DNA of 64,000 nt, from contig SPDT01000006.1 in the NCBI GenBank assembly GCA_008477525.1, positions 2,507,501 to 2,571,500 on the forward strand, read 5' to 3'. The notes under the pieces are model-generated. The model searched no databases and was not told where the DNA came from. It was given only the letters and a program-made list of their open reading frames with translations. Below are positions 1 through 11,116 of the stretch, piece by piece (positions within the stretch are counted from its first letter, which is position 1; every line of letters starts with the position of its first letter). This DNA comes from Hypomyces perniciosus (lineage: Eukaryota > Ascomycota > Sordariomycetes > Hypocreales > Hypocreaceae). Made by a program: the position numbers and the translations under genes.

Positions 1-75
1 CTGAAATGCATCTCCAACCAACCCCCAAAACGCCCTCGTGACTACATACTAGTATTATGGCTGTGTCTGAACTAC

Positions 76-3000
76 CTACCACGACTTATAAGCTTGCCTC
101 ATAACCTTCTGCTCCTTGGATCTTATCCTCCTCCGCGCCTTGTTCTTCTCAAACCTCTTCCGCTTATCCCTGCTGTACTTCTCTGGCTGCGCTACCGCCT
201 CGATCTTTCTCTTGCTGGACCGTTGCAGTCTTCGCGCCTTGACTTCGTTGCGGATGGCCACAAGCTGTCGACTGTACTCTGCCGTGCCGAACTTCTTTTG
301 CAGCGAATCCATCATAATTTGTGCTCGCGTCTTGAGACCCTCGTGTTTCGTCTTGAACAGCTCGTCAGTGCTAAACGGTGCGGGAATCGACGGGTCCGTG
401 AGGTTGTGCAGCGGTGTCAAGACCGTCTTGAGCGAATGTTGGAGTCGGTCTGTAGAAGATCTGCGACATATTGTCTCCAGCACCTCCATAGCCACAACCT
501 TGGAAGTAATGGAGGTCGCAGTGGGGCGGATTTCCTTGCGCAGAATATGTGACAGTCGCCAAAACAAGTACTGCAGGTCCTTGGACTTCTGATCGCCATC
601 GCCGTCTTCATCTTGCTCCTCAGGCTCGGATTCAGCATCCGAGTCCTCAGCATCTGAGTCTCCAACAGGAAGACGTGGGCCAAGGAAGATGAGGACTTGG
701 CCAAGTTCGGATGCCAAACTCTCATCAACTTCGACGCGATTTAGAGCGCTAAGAGCAAGGCGGACAAGCTCCTCCACGTTGTCAGCATCCAGCGTGAGGC
801 CATAAGAGCCTTCCACGGCTTGGCCTGCCGATGTATCGGCGCCGTGCTGCGCAAAGTCGGCGAGATATAGACTAATCAGCCGGATGGCAGCTAACTTCAC
901 CGGCGTCTCGGCGTGACCTAGGCAGAGTGGTAGCTTGGCCCAGAGTTCCTCTCTGTCAGCAGACAAGGTCTTCTCGGGGAAGACGGAAGTAAAGACTCGC
1001 ACAACTCCGAGTGTGGCCTCAACAAGACCTCCATCCACATCACGAATATCTTCAGAGTCCAAGATGCTCGTAACCTTGGTGAACAAGAGCTTGAAATCCG
1101 TCTTGTTTTTTGATGCACCTTCATAGCATTCAAAGTAATTCCCAAAGAGTTGCATTGCCAGTTTGAGAACCGCAGAGTTCCCATCCTTTTCTAGCCACGA
1201 TCGGAGCAAATTCAAGAAGATCTGAGCTCGTTCTCTGTCGGACTTGCGGAAGATCTCCTTGATCAACTCCCCAGCCGCAAGACGACACTTTTCGCTGTCG
1301 TCATTCGCAAGCACCAAGAACAAGGGGAGGAAACATGTTGCTGCCACCTCCTGAACGAATTCATCAGACGATTTTAAGAGCAGTAGATGTATGACTTCCA
1401 TAACGGAAAGTCGGCCGCCTTCGCGATTGTACTTAAGGTTGGCGACTATGAAGTTGAGCTGCTTGCCCCATCTAGCTTTCTTTTGTGGGTAATCTCGGAT
1501 GAAATGGAAGAAGGCACCTCGAGCCAGATCCCTCGTATCCTTGTCGTCATTGGTTATCATGACCGTGCCAACATGGTCCAAGGTATCGTACACTACTGCA
1601 GTCTCGATCCGACGGTCCAGCACTGATCGCAGGAAATTGAATGTGACATGCCGGTACAGTGGCTCTGTGAAGTCGTCCTTCAACTTGCCAAGGAGCATGT
1701 CAACGGCGGCATCTTTCACGACGATATCTCGCCGATCCCGAAGGACAACTGCCAACATTTTCAGGGCTGCTTGCGCGAGCTCCGTAGTAGTAGATGTTGA
1801 CGTAGAAATGCTCTTCGTAGCCTCCTTCACCGCAACCTTGTAGATGTTTATGCCATCCTCGGTAGTGAATGGAACCTTGACAATGACTGCTAAGAGTCGG
1901 AACGCCGAAATCTTAACCTCATCCTCGCCATCTATTATGGAGTCACCAATAATGGGAAGGAACCCAGCTATGTTTTCAGGTGTTCGCAGACTGTCGTACT
2001 TTTTCCACATCGATCTGAGCATTTCCAAGGCAAATCGAACTAGCTTGTAGGTGTGCTTGCTCGTTTTGCCGCGCTCGCCGCTCTTTTTGGCACCTCTCTG
2101 GACAAGATATTTCCTTGTTTTGTAGTCCAGCTTCGGCTCCGCCTCTGGCTTCCGCGCGGTGTAAACCTCTTGAATAACTTCATAACAGAAGACAAGAGTA
2201 TCGCGGCTCTCCGTTGCAGGATTCTGCAGGAGACCGGCTGTTATACGCGCCATCAAAGCATCAATCTTGCGCACTAATTTGAGATCAACCTTCTGCATCA
2301 AAAGAGACCGCAGAGGTCTGACAAGGTCGATGAGATTTTTAATCGATGCGTTCTTGGCAATGAGCTCCATCGAATCCTGGCTCTTACTGCTCTTGATTTC
2401 TTTCATCTGGCTGATATATCCTTCGGCATCTTTCTCCTGTCCAACCACACCAAAAATATCATCCATGATAACGGTAACGATGGTAGGTAGACAATGATCC
2501 AGATCTCCAGGGGCAAAATGCGGCACCGTCGAAACCAAAATAGAGTGCATGGTGTACGATAGGACGTGGAGTTGATATCCTTTGGTAAGGGCACCGCGTA
2601 GCTCCTTGAGGATGAATCCGAAGAAAGAGGGACCTAGAAGCACCGCAATCTTGACAAGAGTATCTCGAGTCATCTCTCGAGCCTCCCACGCTTTGCTTCG
2701 CAGAATATGGCAAATATCTGTCAGAACACCTGCCAACTTCTGATCCATTTGTGGCGAAGGCAACAACTTCAACAGTTTGACAACGGTGATACCAACAGGA
2801 ACACGATAGCTGACCTCCGATTCGTCTTTTTCGTGGAGATGTTTGGTTAGGGGGGGAAGGAAGTACTCCGTAACATGAGAAGCCAACTCAGGGCCCTTGG
2901 GGGTCGTCAGACGCAGCCTCCGCGTTGTAGAAGATGAAGTCTCATCCTGGTCCACCTCCATGGTCTCTGCCTCCGGGTCTTCTTGCAGCGAAAGCGTCAA

Positions 3001-6000
3001 CGCATCGGTAAACTTTCCTAGCACCCGAACCGTCTGCTTCTGCTGCTCTGGTCTAGACTCGATGTAGCCCATGTATCGATACAGGGTTGTACGGAAGTGA
3101 TTCCAGTGGAGTGACATTGCCAGATGGCTGATTGTGCTGGCTGCCTGTGCACCAAGGCCATGGTCATCACTACCATCTGCCCGACCAAAGATGAAATGCT
3201 CAAGCAATGGAATAAAGAACTGCGCAAGATTCTGGCTCCCCATTTCCTTACTCATGTTGGCAGCTTCCAAGGTTCGGAGTGCATCCATTTGCTTTGAAGT
3301 TGCCGGACTTAGAATATCAAAGAAAAACGATGGTTCAGATGAGTCCTCCTGACGCTCATTTAGAAGGCCACTTAAATCAGCCACTGGAGGCCATTCGGGC
3401 ATCGTGGAAAGAAGGAAGCCTAGGATTCGCAGGTATTCTCGTCGCACAGTCTCTGAGGATTCTCGAGCACCACCGTAAATTGAGGGCATGAGGGTATTCT
3501 TCAAGTAGCCTTCAAACAAAGCCTTGTCCTCCTGAGACGGACAATCAGCAGATTCTTGAATAAGTCGACGGATACCATCGGCGGAGTTGGATGACAGAAC
3601 ACCGAAGTCCTCATCTATTCGAATGAAGAAGATCAGATTATGGAGCACGGGCAGCCACTGTTTAGGCATCCATGGAACATCGCGCTTGCTTGAGATGGCA
3701 TTAAATGCTGTAAGCCGTCTGTCATAATCTGGCTCATCAATGCGGCCCTCTTTGAATGTATTGAGTTCAGTACAAAGACTGGCAACATTGGCGATTTCGG
3801 CATCCTGCGTAGAAATGGCCAGGAGAACCCGGCATAAAGATGAGCGATTCTCCCTATCTTTGAAGTAACTGAAAAGAGTTGAAGTCGTCTTGTAAACGTC
3901 ATTCAGCAAAATCTCATCCTTGCCCGCGTCAGGCAGCGAAACGAAATTCTCAACAATTAGGAGAATTCGTCCCTTCATCCTAGGATTCACACGTCGAGCA
4001 GGCTGCTGCAACAGAAAGCTTGAAATGCGGATGATGGCCTGGATGTTGTCCAGATCCTGAAGGATTGGGGCAAGCGACAAGATAGTTTCAATACATACTT
4101 CCAAAAGTGCATTACTGATGTCCGTCTTCAAAACAGTCGTGATAGTGGTCAAAATATCCGCTGCATTCGGGTCCAGGAGCTCGGCCTTGATGACCTCGTT
4201 GAACTCAGACTCAGTGGCAGGGGCCAAAGCCAGTTTAGCCAAGCTTCGGAGCATCTCGAGTGCGTAAATCTTGACCGGTTCCTTTGCTTTGTCGAAGGCT
4301 ATACAGCCAATGACTTTAGGAAGGGCACCGTTAGGAAGTGAGGTGCCATGCGGAGCGAGGAACAAAGCTGCCTTAGGAAGATTTGACCAGGTTGACAGCA
4401 GTTGTAGTATGCCCGATACTCCTTGAGCAGTCTCAACAGGTAGGTTTTCGTGTCTGGGGGCCACGACCTCTTCAATGATGATATCTTGATAAGGCCCCCA
4501 TTGGAAATCTTGAGCATTTTGGAAAAGCGTTATTAAGCATTTTATACCCGTCGATCTCGTAGATTTGAGGAGTGACTGGGTACTGGTCTTCTCTTCCTCT
4601 TCTGTGGAACCTAGCTCCGCATCCGAGGCCACATTTCCCAGTTGTCTGCAAGAGTAGACAAGACAATAGAGGATAGTGTTGACAAGTAGATCCATGTAAG
4701 GTGTGACATTTGTCCCCAGCTCCGATACGAGAGACAATATCATGTTCAAGAAACCAAACTGCTTTCGGGCGGATATAATCTCCTCATCAAACAACTTCTT
4801 TCGCTGAGCAGCTGTACCAACCACCCGAACATCTTTCAGCTTCCCTACAGCGATATCGAGAAAACCGCCCATGTCCTCAATAGAGAGGTTCCTGAGAACG
4901 GCAAGTCGGGTCGTCTGCTGACCATGACGGCCGCCTACGCCCCCTTTCCTCGAAATTGCACGACCATATAAAAGTCGGAGGAGTACAGGCATCAATTCAG
5001 ATCGATGCTCTGGTTTGATTACGTTGTCTCCTTGTAAGAACACGGCAATTTCGTTCTTGAAACGGGCATCGTCAAGGAGATACTCTAGGTTTTCCTGATA
5101 CGCCTTGACACCCTCCTGTTTCCACGTGAGGATAGCCTTGAGGGCGAGCTTCTGGACATCAACGTCACCATTCTCCAATAATTGTAGAAGGGTATCATAG
5201 ACTTGCTCGTGCTGGTACAGAACCCTTGGGTTGATGAATTGTGCAAAAACACCAATTATCCCTTTTCGATCTGCCAAAGACCAGACTTGGGACTGCGGCT
5301 CTTCCTCGTTGGTCATTGGAGCCGTATCCTCTCCCTCACGAGCCCATGAAAATAGATATGGTACCAACTGACGTGACTTTCTTTCTGCAATCGATGATAT
5401 TGCATTGAACACCTTCAAGGCTTGGGCTTTGGCGTTTGCTGCAAAAGGGTCGGCTAGGCGCTGATTGTCGTCAAAGCTGCGTAGCAAGATGTCGTCAGAA
5501 TTCTCGGCCGTGTGCTGAATACTAGTTGCGGACATTTGTAGGGAGTTAAACACAGTGCATTCAAAGTCAGAACGAAAAGGACGTGCAGATGTGTTAGAAT
5601 CGGATGGCGGTGTCCACCTTGGCGACGGGACTTCAAGCCATCGGAACGCAACAGCAGAGATGGCATCTTCTCCAGCCTTGCTCTGTGAAACTTGCTTCAG
5701 CGCTTCTACTGAGTCATTCCATACTGGTGACAACTTGACAGTGAGCATGCCAAACAGAAAATTTGGTATTCCTTGCTTCAGCCAAGTCATGTCTGTAAGT
5801 GTGCCATACTCCAGGCCAAGTTTGCGTAGGTGCATGGCGATAGATCTGGTATGCTCCAATACCAAGGGGGTTTGCTCGATTTGAAGCATGATTTCGACAC
5901 ATTGTTTTTGCCCTGGTGTGCTATTCATCTGATTCAGAAGCTCCAAGGATATCAGTCGAATCTCGTGGGATGGAGAGCTCAAATTGTCGACGAGAGACTG

Positions 6001-7980
6001 GATTGTAGGATCCTCCTCAGACAGCGAACTGTCACTGCCGGATTCGTCTTGCTTATCAGCATTATTGCTACTTTGCAAGATCTGTTGATAGGCAAGATAC
6101 GTGCGCAGAAATCCGACAGACCGTGCGAACCGCGGAACAGCCGCGCGGAGCAAAGGGCCAAGCTTAGGGTCAATAGACCCCGTCACCTTGCTCATTCCCA
6201 AGTAAGCATGAAACCCTTGGCTGATAATAAAATTCACTTCATCAGATACCAGTGATGTTGACGGCCGAAGAGCAAGCTTGAGCTTGCGCAAGAGAAGCTC
6301 GGCGATGCGAGCATTGGTAGATGGGTGGAGTGAGGTCAACTCCAGCACTCGGAGAAGTGAAGCGTACTTCGGTAGGCATCTGTCTCGCCAAACCTGAGGG
6401 TCTTTATTGTACGGCCCTCGCTCAGGGAATGGCGAGATTTCTAATCGCTCAAACTTTGACACAATCTGATCTTGCCATCCCTGGGGGAGTCTGCAACAGT
6501 CCTTCTCACCCGCTGCCGGGAATGCTCGATTCTCAATGATCTTCGGTAGCAGCACGCACAGCATATCCTCGTTTTCTCCTTGGGACCAGTGGGTTGCTAT
6601 GAATTTCTGGAAATCATTCCGGAAAAGGCTTGCGAATCGGCTGGAGTCCAGTTCACTGAAATAGCAGCAGAACGGAATAAACCACCTCATGAATGGTTCT
6701 CTCGTTAGTGATTGAAGGAGGCGTGTGATTTGAGGAATGAGTGAGTCCATGGGAGCATGATGACATGTAATCGCAACGTTGGCCATGACCAATGTCCAGA
6801 GAAGGCTGTTTTTCTCGGTAGACTCCTCTGCAGACTGTGTAGTCCCCAGCATGGCGACGAGCTGTCGAATGAGGCGCGCCCAATTACTGATTCGAGAGCC
6901 TTTTCGGACTCCCGCAAGAACGCCGATGATCCTGATGTATGGTACCGCCCACCATTCAGTTTCTTTTGTACGGGGCTCTTCCATTTTCGCTTCGCAGTTG
7001 TCGAGTATTGCGTCGGCATAATCCCCAAAGGTGTCTTCACCGGTGTGATGTATGATGCTAGTTAATACGCCACAGACCAAGTCTGTCCAAGTGGTCGTTG
7101 CGGCCAGAGCGCATTCTTCCTCTGGGATAGCATTCATTAGGGCCGTGAAAATGGTCGACCCGGCGGAGTGGATAGTTCGATCGGTTCCCTTGATTGCCTC
7201 AGCAAACATGGTCATCAAGCCATCTTTATAGAGTAGAAATTGGCGGTCCTCCGTCATGCCACAAATATCATTCCGGATATACTCGATTAGCGTTACAAGA
7301 GCCGTCTCGCGATGTGAAGGCGCAGCTGCCTTTCTGACGAGAAAGCTCATAGCCTCGGCAGCAAATCGCGCAATGAACGGGGGGTGTTTCGATTTACCGA
7401 GGAGCGGTGCCATGACAGCGTATGTTGGTCGAAGATCGGGTACTATAAGTTTGGACAGATACTTGAATAAGAATGCCAATGCACCGAATGTCCACTCAAT
7501 GACCTCTACATCTTGTGGTCTTCCCGCGATAGCGAGGATGAGATCCAGGCTTCTTGCATAGTGTTTTTCGAAGCGAATACCCAAGTCATGGGCAAATGCT
7601 GTCAAGAGGTCGAGCAGTGGCTCTAAGCCTTCCTTGTCTTGTGTCGATATGTACTGGGCCAATAAGTCCATGATTCGCTGCTCGAAATGCAGGATTTGCG
7701 GCAGGCTCTCGCACAAGGGGAGCACATCTCTCTTGAAGAAACTGAATGGCTTCGAAATATTGAGTTCTGCCCATTTCTGGAGTCCAGTTTGGAAATAGGA
7801 CGTCGTCGCCGAAAGGTCTTCAGTCTCGAGGTCATGTCGTCGGACTTTGCGCAGTGGCTGAAGCGAATTGAACTTCGCAATCTTTGTTGAAAATGACTCC
7901 CATCGGTGATTCTTCTGATGGGGTGTTGAGTTCTTGTTTTTCCGCGACTTTTCAATGCGCCCAGAGGAACGGGACGGCAT
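76..7980 (-). CDS. UTP20: U3 snoRNA-associated protein 20 (UTP20/DRIM), SSU processome component
   Basis: Single uninterrupted frame of about 2634 aa, the size expected for Utp20, a giant HEAT-repeat scaffold of the 90S pre-ribosome needed for early 18S rRNA processing in the nucleolus. The N-terminus (SGRIEKSRKNKN, then HRWESF and LRKVRRHD) matches my memory of the family opening. The body is helical-repeat sequence with a DRIM-type central part. An acidic stretch (DSDAEDSDAESEPEE, about residue 2440) precedes a very basic tail ending AYKSW, typical of nucleolar proteins. The frame is open for ten more codons upstream (to 8010), but the Met at 7980 is preferred because family proteins begin MPSRSSG-like. 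It is divergent from DRN1, with 354 bp between the start codons. No frameshift seen. Identity rests on recalled family sequence plus length. Confidence 0.93.
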   Translation of the reverse strand: MPSRSSGRIEKSRKNKNSTPHQKNHRWESFSTKIAKFNSLQPLRKVRRHDLETEDLSATTSYFQTGLQKWAELNISKPFSFFKRDVLPLCESLPQILHFEQRIMDLLAQYISTQDKEGLEPLLDLLTAFAHDLGIRFEKHYARSLDLILAIAGRPQDVEVIEWTFGALAFLFKYLSKLIVPDLRPTYAVMAPLLGKSKHPPFIARFAAEAMSFLVRKAAAPSHRETALVTLIEYIRNDICGMTEDRQFLLYKDGLMTMFAEAIKGTDRTIHSAGSTIFTALMNAIPEEECALAATTTWTDLVCGVLTSIIHHTGEDTFGDYADAILDNCEAKMEEPRTKETEWWAVPYIRIIGVLAGVRKGSRISNWARLIRQLVAMLGTTQSAEESTEKNSLLWTLVMANVAITCHHAPMDSLIPQITRLLQSLTREPFMRWFIPFCCYFSELDSSRFASLFRNDFQKFIATHWSQGENEDMLCVLLPKIIENRAFPAAGEKDCCRLPQGWQDQIVSKFERLEISPFPERGPYNKDPQVWRDRCLPKYASLLRVLELTSLHPSTNARIAELLLRKLKLALRPSTSLVSDEVNFIISQGFHAYLGMSKVTGSIDPKLGPLLRAAVPRFARSVGFLRTYLAYQQILQSSNNADKQDESGSDSSLSEEDPTIQSLVDNLSSPSHEIRLISLELLNQMNSTPGQKQCVEIMLQIEQTPLVLEHTRSIAMHLRKLGLEYGTLTDMTWLKQGIPNFLFGMLTVKLSPVWNDSVEALKQVSQSKAGEDAISAVAFRWLEVPSPRWTPPSDSNTSARPFRSDFECTVFNSLQMSATSIQHTAENSDDILLRSFDDNQRLADPFAANAKAQALKVFNAISSIAERKSRQLVPYLFSWAREGEDTAPMTNEEEPQSQVWSLADRKGIIGVFAQFINPRVLYQHEQVYDTLLQLLENGDVDVQKLALKAILTWKQEGVKAYQENLEYLLDDARFKNEIAVFLQGDNVIKPEHRSELMPVLLRLLYGRAISRKGGVGGRHGQQTTRLAVLRNLSIEDMGGFLDIAVGKLKDVRVVGTAAQRKKLFDEEIISARKQFGFLNMILSLVSELGTNVTPYMDLLVNTILYCLVYSCRQLGNVASDAELGSTEEEEKTSTQSLLKSTRSTGIKCLITLFQNAQDFQWGPYQDIIIEEVVAPRHENLPVETAQGVSGILQLLSTWSNLPKAALFLAPHGTSLPNGALPKVIGCIAFDKAKEPVKIYALEMLRSLAKLALAPATESEFNEVIKAELLDPNAADILTTITTVLKTDISNALLEVCIETILSLAPILQDLDNIQAIIRISSFLLQQPARRVNPRMKGRILLIVENFVSLPDAGKDEILLNDVYKTTSTLFSYFKDRENRSSLCRVLLAISTQDAEIANVASLCTELNTFKEGRIDEPDYDRRLTAFNAISSKRDVPWMPKQWLPVLHNLIFFIRIDEDFGVLSSNSADGIRRLIQESADCPSQEDKALFEGYLKNTLMPSIYGGARESSETVRREYLRILGFLLSTMPEWPPVADLSGLLNERQEDSSEPSFFFDILSPATSKQMDALRTLEAANMSKEMGSQNLAQFFIPLLEHFIFGRADGSDDHGLGAQAASTISHLAMSLHWNHFRTTLYRYMGYIESRPEQQKQTVRVLGKFTDALTLSLQEDPEAETMEVDQDETSSSTTRRLRLTTPKGPELASHVTEYFLPPLTKHLHEKDESEVSYRVPVGITVVKLLKLLPSPQMDQKLAGVLTDICHILRSKAWEAREMTRDTLVKIAVLLGPSFFGFILKELRGALTKGYQLHVLSYTMHSILVSTVPHFAPGDLDHCLPTIVTVIMDDIFGVVGQEKDAEGYISQMKEIKSSKSQDSMELIAKNASIKNLIDLVRPLRSLLMQKVDLKLVRKIDALMARITAGLLQNPATESRDTLVFCYEVIQEVYTARKPEAEPKLDYKTRKYLVQRGAKKSGERGKTSKHTYKLVRFALEMLRSMWKKYDSLRTPENIAGFLPIIGDSIIDGEDEVKISAFRLLAVIVKVPFTTEDGINIYKVAVKEATKSISTSTSTTTELAQAALKMLAVVLRDRRDIVVKDAAVDMLLGKLKDDFTEPLYRHVTFNFLRSVLDRRIETAVVYDTLDHVGTVMITNDDKDTRDLARGAFFHFIRDYPQKKARWGKQLNFIVANLKYNREGGRLSVMEVIHLLLLKSSDEFVQEVAATCFLPLFLVLANDDSEKCRLAAGELIKEIFRKSDRERAQIFLNLLRSWLEKDGNSAVLKLAMQLFGNYFECYEGASKNKTDFKLLFTKVTSILDSEDIRDVDGGLVEATLGVVRVFTSVFPEKTLSADREELWAKLPLCLGHAETPVKLAAIRLISLYLADFAQHGADTSAGQAVEGSYGLTLDADNVEELVRLALSALNRVEVDESLASELGQVLIFLGPRLPVGDSDAEDSDAESEPEEQDEDGDGDQKSKDLQYLFWRLSHILRKEIRPTATSITSKVVAMEVLETICRRSSTDRLQHSLKTVLTPLHNLTDPSIPAPFSTDELFKTKHEGLKTRAQIMMDSLQKKFGTAEYSRQLVAIRNEVKARRLQRSSKRKIEAVAQPEKYSRDKRKRFEKNKARRRIRSKEQKVMRQAYKSW

Positions 7981-8334
7981 TTTGGCGGTGTTGTCCTGAC
8001 TCTGGTGCAAGATTTTGCAGCCAGGATCATAGTTCTCTAGAGACGAGAGCTGTTACTCCCCGCTACCTCATCCCAATTTTTTTTTGGGTCGGCAGATAGC
8101 CGGCAAAACCGATAAGAGATCCACAGGTTCCACTTACGCAGTGATTCACCAATCACGTGTAAATCGCAAATGCTTATCGCAACTACTGAGCTCAGCAGCG
8201 CGTGCGTGCGTGTTCTGCTACTATCACTTCACTTATTGCTTCAACCAAGCAACCTCAACCTCTTCCATCTCCATCAAGCATTCTTGCTCAACACCACCTA
8301 CCCTTCAAACAAGCCCTAACTTCGAGAAGCCGTT
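7981..8334. promoter_or_regulatory. Divergent UTP20-DRN1 upstream region with CCAAT-CACGTG
   Basis: No gene seen. The two start codons face away from each other over 354 bp. A CCAAT box (8149-8153) is directly followed by the E-box CACGTG (8154-8159). A T-run next to CTCATCCC (around 8067-8085) resembles, imperfectly, the PAC/RRPE pair of ribosome-biogenesis promoters. The part near 8335 is pyrimidine-rich, as in fungal 5' leaders. Confidence 0.5.
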
Positions 8335-10030
8335 ATGGCTGCCCCAAAAATGTACGAACTTGAATAGTCCCCATATCCAAAACTTCAAATACTAATACAG
8401 TGGCAGCATTGTCCTCGGCAGCCTCAATGGCCAACTCGAACCAGCGCTGAAGAAGGTGGCGACTCTTCACGCCAAGAACAGCTTTTCTTTGGCGATCCTG
8501 ACAGGGGACATCTTCACCACTGAAACCGATGACGAAACGGTCTCTGCTCTCCTGAACGGATCCATAGAGATCCCCCTTCCGACCTACTTCACGGTCAGAA
8601 CCCATCCTCTACCTCCCCGAATCGCCGCAAAGGTTGAAGCCGAGGAAGATATATGTCCGAACTTGCATTACTTGGGCAAGCGCAGCATTGTGAAGACCTC
8701 AGATGGCATTCGAATTGTCACACTCGGCGGAGTGCTCGACACAAACTTGGCTGCAGGCCAGTCGAAGGAGCAGCACTTGCCCTTCCACAGCGCTGACGAC
8801 GCGAAGAGTCTGCGCGGTGCCCATAATGCTGACATTCTATTAACGTCGATGTGGCCGTCAAAGGTCTGGGTTGGCTCCAATGTGACGCTTGAGCCTGCTC
8901 AGCAGGCGGCCGTGAACAGTTCAGAGGCTATTGCTGACTTGTGCACTGCTCTAAAACCTCGCTACCATCTATCAGCCTCTCCAGGGGCCTTCTTCTACGA
9001 GAGAGAACCATTCGTCCATCAAGCCGAAAACGATTCAAGTTCCATTACGGTAACGAGATTTATCTCAATGGCACCATATGGTAACGAAAACAAGGCAAAG
9101 GCCATGTATGCCTTCAGTCTCAACAAATCAGACACCACTGTACCACCTGGTGCAACAGCCACACCCTTTGTCAGCAACACCAACAAGCGTACAAGAAACG
9201 ACGAAGGCTTCAGTCGTTATAGCCATCACGATGATAGCCATCATGGCCGACGTAACAAGCGCCGCCGTGCATCCCCTCCACCAGGGCCGGATCGGTGCTA
9301 CTTTTGTCTATCAAACCCCAATCTGTCTTCCCATATGTGCTGCAGCATTGGCGATGATGCGTACATCACGACAGCTAAGGGACCTCTCCCAACTTCTACT
9401 ACATTCGCGGACAAGGGCTTGAACTTCCCTGGTCACTTCATTATTATCCCCCTTCCCCATGCCCCTACTATTTCGGGCATGGGTAGCACCACGGATCCTT
9501 CGGGCGATGCGGTGAAGACATACAACGAAATGTCACGATTCCGAGAATCCATCCAAGCGATGATCTCCTCCAAAAGCTCACATAAGCTCGGTGCTGTCAC
9601 CTGGGAGATTAGTCGAGATCGCAATGTGCATCTCATCTGGCAACTAATTGCCATCCCCGCCGAACTTATACAAAACGGCGTCGCTGAAGCTGCTTTCCGC
9701 GTTGAAGCGGAAAATCTCCAATACGCAGCATTCGACACCAAGGACCTCTCCGTCGAGGACCTACCGACTTGCGGTGACTTCTTCCGCGTCTGGCTATGGG
9801 CCGATAACGGCGAGGACAAGATTAAGGGCAAGTCCCTCGTTATGTCGCTCCGCTCAGACGCGCGCTTCGACCTGCAGTTTGGACGCCGCGTCCTGGCTAA
9901 GTTGATGGGGCTGGAGGATAGGTTCAGCTGGCAGGATTGTGAGCAGACGGTCGAGGAGGAGACGAAGGATGTTGAGGCTTTCCGGGAGGCATTCAAGGAA
10001 TGGGACTTTACCTTGGCACAAGACGGCTAG
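8335..10030 (+). CDS. DRN1: CWF19-like protein 1 / Drn1, debranching-associated factor
   Basis: Two exons, 8335-8351 and 8407-10030 (546 aa). The short first exon encodes MAAPK plus two bases. Using the acceptor at 8406 gives the conserved beta-strand opening KIIVLGSLNGQ; an earlier AG at 8400 gives a poorer join. The N-terminal half is the metallophosphoesterase-like domain (LAILTGDIF). A basic low-complexity linker (NKRRRA) follows. The C-terminal half is CwfJ: a Cys pair in RCYFCLSNPN (about residue 302), the HIT-like GHFIIIPLPHAPT (about 347), and the second CwfJ domain ending near FREAFKEWDF. In yeast Drn1 assists the lariat debranching enzyme Dbr1 in intron turnover. The exact biochemical role in this species is inferred from family. 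Confidence 0.9.
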
Positions 10031-11116
10031 ATTTCTTGATTGGATGCCCTCTAAATATTTGTCTTTTTACTTGGAGTTCATGGGAGCTGGCGTTTGATGA
10101 AATACGCATCTTGACTTCGGATTTGGACTGCTTCTAACGGTAGTTGATATATGAGGAACGTCAGGTTAGAGGGATCCACAAGCATAGAAGTAAAAAGTCC
10201 AAGAAAAATTGGCCTATACTCACTCGTTTAGTCTTTATGAAACAGATGTGACAGTATAATGGATTAGGAGCAAAAGCAAGGCATCACGGACATGACAAAG
10301 GAGGCGAGGTGAAACAGATTTCCCTCAAACTGAAGTATGAGCTAGCTAGGGTATCTTTGTCCCTCTCCAAGCATGTATGTAATGTACAACCGGTAGTCCC
10401 CAGCAGCCTTGCTTCCATCTCCATGGCCCTTTCTATTTAGTTCTACACGATAAAAACACAAGTACGACCGCCCCGGTGCACTCGATGGCTCATTACAAAG
10501 AGCTGACGAGGGATTATTCCCTTGGAAGTATGGACAAGTAAAGAAAAGAAAAACGTTCATCGTTGTGGGTATAAACACGAAACATGCGCGTTGGGGTATT
10601 CGATTCCGATAACAGGTAGAAAAAAGAAATGATTTGTGAATGAGCAGACGCCCTCGGGGGGGCGCTCGCAGCTCAATGTACATCTCAGTAGAGACTGTGG
10701 GCCAGAGGATCGGAATCTGTGATGGCAGAGTGCCAGCAGATCCACGAGAAGATCATGAAACGAATATGTGCACAGGACAGTTCTGGAAATCACCAGGGAG
10801 GCCAGTATGCTGGTGAAGTGTGAAGACCGCGATTCATGAGCGATCAAAGCAATGACGTAAAATGCGATACAACCCGAACGTTCAGGAAAACGCCTCGTCA
10901 AAATCAGAAGGCAACGCATGTTGGAAGCAAATACAATTTGCGTCGAAATAGAGCGAACCAAGCCTCAACGGATTTAATCGACTGTCGACATACCTCAAAA
11001 AGATCGCCTAGCCGTGTGATGCGCGGGAGTCAGATGTATTAAGGAGGGGCTCACATCCCAAGCCAGGGCTGCCCTGAAATTATGTGGCTGACGCCGCGCA
11101 CATTAGGCAACGTGAA
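10031..11116. other. Convergent 3' region between DRN1 and CDC25
   Basis: About 1.1 kb between two converging stop codons. Open frames here lack family resemblance and splice context, so I read it as 3' UTRs and spacer. No repeat or RNA gene was recognised. Confidence 0.5.

Noticed and set aside
8335..8400. Acceptor at 8400 for DRN1 exon 2
   Set aside because: It also keeps frame but gives KIGSIVLGS and leaves the branch site too close to the AG; the acceptor at 8406 restores KIIVLGS.
10557..10961. 134-codon minus-strand frame downstream of CDC25
   Set aside because: Hydrophobic and Cys/His-mixed composition typical of noncoding translation; lies in a convergent 3' region.
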